38,449 bases of DNA from Oscillospiraceae bacterium. GTDB taxonomy: Bacteria > Bacillota > Clostridia > Oscillospirales > Ruminococcaceae. This document shows positions 32,286 through 38,449 of this stretch, piece by piece (positions within the stretch are counted from its first letter, which is position 1; every line of letters begins with the position of its first letter). The DNA lies in contig JAFYBM010000272.1 of the NCBI GenBank assembly GCA_017540225.1, positions 1 through 38,449 of the forward strand. Reading direction: 5' to 3'. The notes beneath the pieces are model-generated. The model did no database searches. It saw only the letters and a list, made by a program, of their open reading frames with translations, and was not told where the DNA came from. Made by a program: the position numbers and the translations under genes.

Positions 32286-32596
32286 TGCCGTTTGATTGCC
32301 TCTGTCAGCTTGCCGAAGAACATATCAAACAGGAAGCCGATCACATAGGCTGCGATCATCGGCACAACGCCGTACCAGAATACCTCGGTGAGCGTTGTGT
32401 GCTTGAAATAGATCCGGATAATCATAATCAGTGCCGTGAGCCGCAGCACCGTATTGACAAGGAGCGAGAGCTTGCCGTTGACGCAGCGACCGCCACATTC
32501 GGGGCAGGGCTTGCCGCTGCTGCTCAGACCGCCGCAGAGTGCTTTCCGCAGCGGTGTAAAGGTTTTGTTCCCGCAATGGGGGCAGGTATATTTCAT
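32282..32596 (-). CDS. Zinc-ribbon membrane protein of unknown function
   Basis: A 104-residue protein with an N-terminal zinc ribbon whose four ligands are in YTCPHCGNKTF (C5, C8) and KPCPECGGRC (about C31, C34), followed by two transmembrane helices (about residues 45-61 and 73-90) and a basic tail. The family is not one I can name. It sits between lepA (42 bases upstream) and hemW (4-base ATGA overlap). A role tied to translation or heme insertion is possible from position only. Confidence 0.82.
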   Translation of the reverse strand: MKYTCPHCGNKTFTPLRKALCGGLSSSGKPCPECGGRCVNGKLSLLVNTVLRLTALIMIIRIYFKHTTLTEVFWYGVVPMIAAYVIGFLFDMFFGKLTEAIKRQ

Positions 32597-32638
32597 AGTC
32601 TTTCTTCTCCGGAAACAGAATGATTTGGAAACTGCTGT

Positions 32639-34444
32639 TTATGATTCGTCATATTTGAGGACAGCCATGAATGCATCGGACGGCACCTCGACGGTTCCGA
32701 GCTGACGCATTCGCTTCTTGCCCTCCTTCTGCTTTTCGAGCAGCTTCTTCTTTCGAGTAATATCACCGCCGTAGCACTTTGCAAGCACATCCTTGCGCAG
32801 CGCCTTGACTGTTTCTCTGGCGATGATCTTTCCGCCGATTGCAGCCTGAATCGGCACCTCAAAAAGCTGACGCGGAATATTATCCTTGAGCTTTTCCGCG
32901 ATTTTCCGTGCTCTCGGATACGCCTTATCCTGATGCACGATAAACGACAGTGCATCGACAATATCGCCGTTGAGCATGAAATCCAGCTTCACGAGCTTCG
33001 AGGATGTATAGCCGTCCAGCTCGTAATCCAGCGATGCATAGCCGCGTGTGCGCGATTTCAGCGCATCGAAAAAGTCATAGATGATCTCATTCAGCGGCAG
33101 TGTATAGTGCATTTCCACGCGCACATCATCGAGATACTGCATATCCTTGAAGATGCCGCGGCGCTCCTGACAGAGATCCATAATTCCACCGACATATTCC
33201 TTCGGGGCAAGTATGCTCGCTTTAACAATCGGCTCCTCTGCATCTGCAATATTCGCAGGGTTCGGGTAATTGGAGGGATTGTCGATCATCAGAACCTCGC
33301 CGTTTGTCAGCGTAACCCGATAGATAACGGACGGCGCTGTTGTTACGAGGTCAAGGTCATATTCGCGCTCAAGACGCTCCTGAATGATCTCCATATGCAG
33401 CAAACCGAGAAAGCCGCAGCGGAAGCCGAAGCCCAGTGCAACCGAGGTTTCCGGCTCAAAGGTCAGTGCGGCATCATTGAGCTGTAATTTTTCCAGCGCA
33501 TCGCGCAGATCGTTGTAATGTGCGCCATCCGCGGGATAGATACCGGAAAAGACCATCGGTGCGACCTTGCGATAGCCGGGAAGCGGCTCTGCGCACGGAT
33601 TATCCGCAAGTGTGACTGTATCACCGACGCGGGTATCACCGATACTCTTGATTGAAGCGGTCAGATAGCCGACTTCGCCTGCGCGAAGAATGCCTTTGTT
33701 GATATGCTCCGTTGCGCTCATGACGCCGGCCTCAACAATCTGAAACTCCGCGCCAGTCGCCATCAGGCGGATCCGGTCGCCGGTTTTCACGGTGCCCTCC
33801 TTCACGCGGACATAAATGATAACGCCCTTGTAGGAATCATAAAAGCTGTCAAAGATCAGTGCCTGAAGCGGCGCTTCCTCATCGCCCTGCGGTGCCGGAA
33901 TATCCGAAACAATCCGTTCCAGCACTTCTTCGATATTCGTTCCCATTTTGGCGGATACGCGCGGTGCATCCATGCAGGGAATGCCGATGACATTTTCAAC
34001 CTCCTCCGCTACGCGCTCCGGTTCGGCGGAGGGCAGGTCGATTTTATTGATGACAGGCAGAATTTCAAGGTCTGCTTCGACCGCCAGATAGGTATTTGCC
34101 AGAGTCTGCGCCTCAATACCCTGTGAAGCATCAACGATCAGGATCGCGCCCTCACAGGCCGCCAGCGAACGGCTGACCTCGTAATTGAAGTCCACATGGC
34201 CGGGGGTGTCGATCAGGTTGAAGCGGTAGGTTTCGCCGTCCTTAGCGGTGTAATCCAGCGCAACCGCCCGCGCCTTGATCGTAATGCCGCGCTCGCGTTC
34301 GATGTCCATATTATCAAGGAGCTGCTCCTCCATATCACGGGTTGCAACGGCACAGGTCTTTTCGAGAATACGGTCCGCAAGCGTGGATTTGCCGTGGTCG
34401 ATATGTGCAATAATACAGAAATTCCGGATTTTTTGATTTGCCAA
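32639..34444 (-). CDS. lepA: Translation elongation factor 4 (LepA)
   Basis: The 601-residue GTPase is full length for EF4. The G domain has [15 protein letters not shown] (G1), RGITIKA (G2), DTPGHVDF (G3) and NKIDLP (G4). Domain II follows, then LepA-specific [20 protein letters not shown] and [15 protein letters not shown], and the C-terminal domain ends with [22 protein letters not shown]4 back-translocates or remodels stalled ribosomes at the membrane. The start is TTG (34442-34444) with GGAGG eight bases ahead, located in the tail of the preceding gene region, 15 bases after the HD-GYP stop. Non-ATG start may lower its level. Confidence 0.97.
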   Translation of the reverse strand: MANQKIRNFCIIAHIDHGKSTLADRILEKTCAVATRDMEEQLLDNMDIERERGITIKARAVALDYTAKDGETYRFNLIDTPGHVDFNYEVSRSLAACEGAILIVDASQGIEAQTLANTYLAVEADLEILPVINKIDLPSAEPERVAEEVENVIGIPCMDAPRVSAKMGTNIEEVLERIVSDIPAPQGDEEAPLQALIFDSFYDSYKGVIIYVRVKEGTVKTGDRIRLMATGAEFQIVEAGVMSATEHINKGILRAGEVGYLTASIKSIGDTRVGDTVTLADNPCAEPLPGYRKVAPMVFSGIYPADGAHYNDLRDALEKLQLNDAALTFEPETSVALGFGFRCGFLGLLHMEIIQERLEREYDLDLVTTAPSVIYRVTLTNGEVLMIDNPSNYPNPANIADAEEPIVKASILAPKEYVGGIMDLCQERRGIFKDMQYLDDVRVEMHYTLPLNEIIYDFFDALKSRTRGYASLDYELDGYTSSKLVKLDFMLNGDIVDALSFIVHQDKAYPRARKIAEKLKDNIPRQLFEVPIQAAIGGKIIARETVKALRKDVLAKCYGGDITRKKKLLEKQKEGKKRMRQLGTVEVPSDAFMAVLKYDES

Positions 34445-34459
34445 AAATGGTTCCTCCGT

Positions 34460-36613
34460 TCAGGTTTTATTAGAGCCGGCAGCCACAAAGCAGCCGTTTT
34501 CATTTGTCATCCTGTTGAATTCTTCTTCAATCTGCCGCACCTGATCTCCGGCTCTGACAAATGCATTCACGACCGTCGGGTCAAAATGCTTGCCTGAGCC
34601 TTCCGTAATGATCTTCATTGCGGCTTCATAGGTAAACGGCTCTTTATAGCTGCGCTTGGAAACCAGCGCGTCAAATACGTCTGCAACTGCCATGACACGG
34701 GCAGAAAGCGGAATCTCCTCGCCGGAAATACCGGTCGGATAACCGGAGCCGTCCCATTTTTCGTGATGATAGCCAGCCAGATTCCGTGCCTCATTCAGAT
34801 AGGCGGAATTCGGAACAAGATCAATAGCCTGTGTCAGAATATCACGTCCGGCAGAGGTATGCTGCTTCATGACCGAAAACTCTTCATCGGTCAGGCGGCC
34901 GGGCTTGTTCAGGATCGCATCCGGAACCTGAATCTTTCCGATGTCATGGAGCGGCGCGGAATTGACAACGTTGTCAATGTAGTCATCCGTCAGGATTTCG
35001 GGATAAAGCCCTTCCTTTTGCAGTTCGTGCAGGATTATGTCAGTATAGGCAGCCGTTTTCCGGACATGGGCGCCGGTGTTTTGATCGCGGCTTTCAACAA
35101 TATCCGCCAGAACGAGGATCAGCGCTTTCTGAAGCTGTGAGATTTCAGCCGATTTCTGCTGAACATCCGCGACATACCGCATACTGTCATCTGAAGTCTT
35201 GGTGATCGCGTGGTAAAGGTTTTCGACCTCATCACCGGTATGGATATTCAGTTCGCGGATCCGTTCCACACTGTTTTCACGCGCCGCTTCGTTATCATAG
35301 GCAAAGGTTCCGGTGCTCATCGCAATGGAGTTGACCGGCAGGATGATATGATATTCGACCAGCCAGCGAATCACAACGGAAATCAGGATATAAAAGCTGA
35401 GGAACAGCGAAAGCATTTCCATCAGGAATTCCCGCTCGATCATATTGATCTTATCCATTGATATATCCGCAGCTGCATAGCAGACACATTTGCCTTCCTT
35501 ATCGTAAACAGGCTCATATGCAGTCAGCAGCCAGCCGAAGGTATCCTTGGTAATGATCGGCTCAATGGGATTTCCTGCAAACAGATCCGGCAGATAATGC
35601 GAAAAAGAATTATCAAATGCGACCACAGACCCGCACGGATTTCCTTCCAATTCATCGGTATCCAGATCAAATACTACATGGCAGCCGGACGGATCAATCT
35701 TGTAAACATATACATACAGGATCTCATCGGTGCTGTTGCGGATCGCATAAAGCCTTTTTTCTGTTTCGGCATAGCCTTCCGCAGATTCGCCCTCCGCAAG
35801 ATATATGTCGATCTTTTCCGGATCCAGCGCGCTTGCAGCGACCTTTGCCGTACCCTGTGCAAGATCCATGTTCTCCTTAATGATTGCAGAGCGGTAAAGC
35901 AATACACTGATTAAAGTCGCGGCGGCCGAAACTGCAAAAAGCGCAATACTCATAACCAGCAGGATCTTTGTCCGAAGGGACATGACACGGTTGTTCAGCT
36001 TTTTTGCCTTAGAGGACTCCTCGTGCGTAAGCGGCTTCTGCATCCATCCGCTGAAACGGAAGAGCTTCTGCACCTTTTTCGGCAGAAACAGCAGCAGCAG
36101 CCAGACAATCGCAACAGATATGCACTTATCCAGAAAATCCGTCATCAGATTGGCAATCAGATTGGAAACCGTGACGGTACAATGCAGCTTCTCTTCGATG
36201 ACAGCAGCCAGAGATGTGCTATCATAGGAAACACTCTCCAGAACCATCGGGAGCAGCGAGCCAAGTCCGCCGCCGATCAGTGTATAAATGAATGCGCAGT
36301 AAAGCATCCGGTGCGGCTTTTTGTAATCCTTGTTTCTGGCATGAACCGAGGCCGCCAGCGCAATCAGCACATTCAGCACGCCGTAATACAGCGCGGATTC
36401 ATCCGTAATACTCTTCAAAAGATTTGTTGCAAAGCCGACGATGACGCCGGGCAGCGGACCGCCCATAAACGAAACGGCAATCGTTCCGACTGTGTCCAGA
36501 TACAGAGGCAGACCGAGCTTTTCGGATAAAAAGCTGAGCAGCAGATTAATCGTAATACCGACCAGACACAAAACAGCGGTGATAGCATTCCGCTTACGAA
36601 TGAGCTTTTTCAC
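34460..36613 (-). CDS. Membrane HD-GYP cyclic-di-GMP phosphodiesterase with ECF-S-like N-terminus
   Basis: A 717-residue protein. Start is GTG at 36611-36613, eight bases after CAGGAGG; a longer ATG start lies inside the upstream gene. Residues ~1-195 form a membrane domain of about six helices resembling ECF transporter S components (GLPLYLDTVGTIAVSFMGGP, PGVIVGFATNLLKSI). After a linker, a helix (~240-260) and an outside domain (~265-400) of Cache type (RNSTDEILYVYVYKID, GWLLTAYEPVYDKEGK) and another helix precede HD-GYP (~510-700). HD is in SAPLHDIGKIQVPDAILNKP, then HHEKWDGSGYPTG, complete with GYP. It should hydrolyse cyclic-di-GMP in response to outside and perhaps vitamin-like ligands. 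It lies in the TIR-HD-GYP-lepA operon. Confidence 0.88.
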   Translation of the reverse strand: MKKLIRKRNAITAVLCLVGITINLLLSFLSEKLGLPLYLDTVGTIAVSFMGGPLPGVIVGFATNLLKSITDESALYYGVLNVLIALAASVHARNKDYKKPHRMLYCAFIYTLIGGGLGSLLPMVLESVSYDSTSLAAVIEEKLHCTVTVSNLIANLMTDFLDKCISVAIVWLLLLFLPKKVQKLFRFSGWMQKPLTHEESSKAKKLNNRVMSLRTKILLVMSIALFAVSAAATLISVLLYRSAIIKENMDLAQGTAKVAASALDPEKIDIYLAEGESAEGYAETEKRLYAIRNSTDEILYVYVYKIDPSGCHVVFDLDTDELEGNPCGSVVAFDNSFSHYLPDLFAGNPIEPIITKDTFGWLLTAYEPVYDKEGKCVCYAAADISMDKINMIEREFLMEMLSLFLSFYILISVVIRWLVEYHIILPVNSIAMSTGTFAYDNEAARENSVERIRELNIHTGDEVENLYHAITKTSDDSMRYVADVQQKSAEISQLQKALILVLADIVESRDQNTGAHVRKTAAYTDIILHELQKEGLYPEILTDDYIDNVVNSAPLHDIGKIQVPDAILNKPGRLTDEEFSVMKQHTSAGRDILTQAIDLVPNSAYLNEARNLAGYHHEKWDGSGYPTGISGEEIPLSARVMAVADVFDALVSKRSYKEPFTYEAAMKIITEGSGKHFDPTVVNAFVRAGDQVRQIEEEFNRMTNENGCFVAAGSNKT

Positions 36614-36656
36614 CTTCAGAACCTCCTGACTGTTCGGAATATCAAAAATAAATGAT

Positions 36657-37136
36657 TCAGCTGAGAATTCCCAGCAATCCGATTTTTTTGGTGTCCGGTT
36701 CTTCTCCGTCATTCATTCTGCAATCCTGAATGCACATCAGAGAGAGCAGCTCATCCATGCATTCTGCCGCATTTTCCGCATTGTAATCCAACATCCGTGT
36801 GCTGCGGCTCAGCAGAAGATTCAGCTCCTCATGCGTGCTAAGATCTGTGTCATCAAGAAACAGCAGAACAATCTGACGCTCTGCCTCGGCCGCTTTCCGG
36901 AGCTGTGCGGTATATTTCGCATTGCCGAGCCATTCAGCCGAAATCAGGATCAGCGCTGTACAGCAGCCGGATAGCCTTGCGGCATCCGATTCTTTATCCG
37001 GTCTGCATCCGCGGCGGCTGGTCCAGATGCGCAGTTTTTCCGCTGCAAGCCTGTCATATATTTCCTCGGCGGTTTGTCTGTTCTCAGGCGAAAAACACAG
37101 TGCAATATAATCCCGACTGCCCTGATATGCTTCCAT
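36657..37136 (-). CDS. TIR-like domain protein
   Basis: A 159-residue protein. Residues ~8-105 follow the TIR fold: DYIALCFSPENRQTAEEIYD (strand A and helix A), LRIWTSRRG (strand B, BB loop), CCTALILISAEWLGN (strand C), then KYTAQLRKAAEAERQIVLLF (helix C to strand D). In NAD-cleaving TIR enzymes the catalytic Glu sits in helix C (WxxxE-like); here the matching position appears to be Gln in YTAQLRKA, so it may be a binding module only. The C-terminal 50 residues are helical. It is first in an operon, 43 bases before the HD-GYP gene. A TIR relation is moderate; the pattern could be another flavodoxin-like fold. Confidence 0.7.
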   Translation of the reverse strand: MEAYQGSRDYIALCFSPENRQTAEEIYDRLAAEKLRIWTSRRGCRPDKESDAARLSGCCTALILISAEWLGNAKYTAQLRKAAEAERQIVLLFLDDTDLSTHEELNLLLSRSTRMLDYNAENAAECMDELLSLMCIQDCRMNDGEEPDTKKIGLLGILS

Positions 37137-37191
37137 TTCGATTCATCCTTTCTTTTGCCGCAATACGGCATTCCATAATTACACATTTTAT

Positions 37192-37220
37192 ATTATAGCA
37201 CATTTCCAGCAATTTTTCAA
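37192..37220 (-). promoter_or_regulatory. Sigma-A promoter of the TIR/HD-GYP/lepA operon
   Basis: Reverse strand: TTGAAA (37215-37220), 17-base spacer, TATAAT (37192-37197). The ~50-base leader carries a small hairpin (TGCCG / CGGCA) just before the ribosome site, which could modulate initiation. Confidence 0.8.
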
Positions 37221-37303
37221 TGGGAAAACGGAAAAAGATGCCGGTTAAGCAGCAAAATCATAAAATCATGCATATCAGCCTGCATTGCAGCATAGTTTTG
37301 GGG

Positions 37304-37333
37304 TTGACTTTTTGGTGCGTGATATGGTATACT
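37304..37333 (+). promoter_or_regulatory. Sigma-A promoter of pheS
   Basis: TTGACT (37304-37309), 18-base spacer, TATACT (37328-37333). The leader is only about 37 bases, so no T-box element precedes this tRNA synthetase gene. Confidence 0.75.
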
Positions 37334-37376
37334 ATAGAATGGATTTTTCCAAAAACAAGAGAGGACGGTATCAAAT

Positions 37377-38420
37377 ATGGATGAGCAAATCAAAGCGATG
37401 CGCGCTAAGATCGAAGCCGCAGCCGCTGCCATTACTGATTCAAAGGAAATGTATCAGCTCCGGAAGCAGTATCTGGATAACAAAGCAGGTCAGATTTCCG
37501 CGCAGATGAAGCGTATGCGGGAGCTGGCACCGGAGGAGCGTCCGGCATTCGGCAAGATCGTCAATGAACTGAAAACATGGGCGGTTGATTTCTTTGCCGA
37601 GCAGGATGCCCGTCTGAAAGCTGCCGAGCTTGCAAAAAAGAACGCCGCCGAGCAGATCGACGTCACAATGCCGGCTGCACCGCATCTTAACGGTGCGCTG
37701 CATCCGAACACGCTGATTGCAAATGAACTGATTGAAATATTTGCCGGCATGGGCTTTGAGATTTACGAAGGACCCGAAATCGAAACAGACTACTATAACT
37801 TCACCGCACTGAACACGCCGCAGGATCACCCCGCCCGCGATATGCAGGATACTTTCTACATTTCGCCGGAGCTGCTGCTGCGCACACAGACTTCATCCGG
37901 TCAGATCCGCTTTATGAAGGGCGATGACAAGACCCCGAAGCATGAGCCGCCGATCAAGATTCTCTCGCCGGGCAAGGTGTTCCGCTCCGATGACGATGCA
38001 ACGCATTCCCCAATGTTTTCACAGATGGAGGGTCTTGTGGTTGACAAGGGCATTACGCTTTGCGATTTGCAGGGAATGCTCGATGTCTTTGCACAGAATG
38101 TCTTTGGTGCGAACGTGAAAACACGCCTGCGCCCAAGCTATTTTCCGTTTACTGAGCCGTCGGTCGAAGTCGATGTGAGCTGCTTTGCCTGCGGCGGAAA
38201 AGGCTGCCGTCTCTGCAAGGATACCGGCTGGATCGAGATTCTCGGTGCGGGCATGGTCAATCGCAAGGTGCTGGAAAACTGCGGCATTGATCCGGATGTG
38301 TATACCGGATTTGCGTTCGGTATGGGAATCGAGCGTATTGCCATGCTGAAATACGGTATCCCGAATATCAAGATGCTGTTTGAATCGGATGTCAGGGTGC
38401 TGTCGCAGTTTCATGAGTAA
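37377..38420 (+). CDS. pheS: Phenylalanine-tRNA ligase alpha subunit
   Basis: A full-length 347-residue class II synthetase alpha chain, which with PheT charges tRNA-Phe. An N-terminal coiled coil (~1-95, [20 protein letters not shown]) binds tRNA. The catalytic core has motif 1 near [27 protein letters not shown], motif 2 in [20 protein letters not shown], the phenylalanine-pocket [12 protein letters not shown] and motif 3 [19 protein letters not shown] Cys cluster [16 protein letters not shown] is an extra zinc-ribbon-like loop seen in many bacterial PheS. AGAGAGG precedes the ATG. The 29 bases after its stop carry no visible start of pheT, so the partner is not in the window. Confidence 0.96.
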   Translation: MDEQIKAMRAKIEAAAAAITDSKEMYQLRKQYLDNKAGQISAQMKRMRELAPEERPAFGKIVNELKTWAVDFFAEQDARLKAAELAKKNAAEQIDVTMPAAPHLNGALHPNTLIANELIEIFAGMGFEIYEGPEIETDYYNFTALNTPQDHPARDMQDTFYISPELLLRTQTSSGQIRFMKGDDKTPKHEPPIKILSPGKVFRSDDDATHSPMFSQMEGLVVDKGITLCDLQGMLDVFAQNVFGANVKTRLRPSYFPFTEPSVEVDVSCFACGGKGCRLCKDTGWIEILGAGMVNRKVLENCGIDPDVYTGFAFGMGIERIAMLKYGIPNIKMLFESDVRVLSQFHE

Positions 38421-38449
38421 ACGGGACGGAACGCTTCCCGCTCTGCTGC

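Noticed and set aside
36614..36712. ATG start for the HD-GYP protein 33 codons upstream
   Set aside because: It lies inside the TIR-like gene and lacks a ribosome site, while the GTG at 36613 has CAGGAGG at the ideal distance.
37334..37376. T-box riboswitch before pheS
   Set aside because: The leader is only about 40 bases and has neither T-box sequence nor hairpin.

Overview
The window looks like chromosomal DNA of a Gram-positive gut or rumen clostridium, most likely Ruminococcus or a close relative in the Oscillospiraceae. The evidence is a secreted cohesin-dockerin protein beside a giant dockerin protein, consensus sigma-A promoters (TTGACA-like and TATAAT-like boxes 17 apart), strong AGGAGG-type ribosome sites, hairpin-plus-U terminators, a DUF4250 protein and an Rnf-type pair. 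This is inferred from gene content. I see no phage, IS element, CRISPR array, rRNA or tRNA. Housekeeping genes (lepA, hemW, pheS) lie at the right end.

Layout. 1-2174 (minus): an auto-regulated YtrA-type operon (GntR regulator, ABC ATPase, two permeases, the last cut by the window edge). 2469-4391: a LacI-type sugar-sensor/GGDEF protein. 4454-5584 (minus): an M6 metalloprotease whose 5' part is gone. 5599-5802: a small unknown protein. 6039-7392: a vitamin B6 kinase overlapping an ECF substrate-binding subunit. 7469-8596 (minus): a membrane protein and a histidine phosphatase. 8777-9490: an XRE regulator. 9572-11798: an isolated RnfC/RnfD pair with altered cofactor sites. 11917-12522: an unknown three-part protein behind a perfect consensus promoter. 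12600-15657: a compact operon of two lipoproteins (one SGNH hydrolase), a TIGR01212 radical SAM protein and a phosphoglycolate phosphatase-like HAD protein. 15798-19025: a five-PAS protein ending in a degenerate histidine kinase and a degenerate receiver. 19159-20214 (minus): a PRK06851-like ATPase. 20452-21554: a C39-like lipoprotein and a DUF4250 protein.

21607-28686 (minus) is a cell-surface region. A GH25 lysozyme is followed, behind its own promoter and a leader containing an intrinsic terminator, by a 1564-residue secreted protein (dockerin-like pair, SLH-like region, four ~200-residue beta-solenoid super-repeats, C-terminal dockerin). It is co-oriented and closely linked with a ScaC-like cohesin-dockerin adaptor. 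28818-29417 (minus): an XRE regulator fused to a desulfoferrodoxin-like module. 29771-30542: a gene broken by two frameshifts. 30605-31165: a TetR regulator. 31209-37136 (minus): TIR-like protein, membrane HD-GYP phosphodiesterase, lepA, zinc-ribbon membrane protein, hemW. 37377-38420: pheS.

Recurring themes are surface attachment and polysaccharide use, cyclic-di-GMP turnover (one GGDEF, one HD-GYP), and proteins that keep a recognisable fold but have lost key residues: the PAS pseudokinase, RnfC/RnfD, the TIR domain and the desulfoferrodoxin-like domain. The strongest candidates for new biology are the SLH/dockerin giant with its adaptor, the orphan RnfC-RnfD pair, the PAS-array pseudokinase, and the TIR-like/HD-GYP couple. 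All identifications come from reading motifs by eye; no database search was possible.
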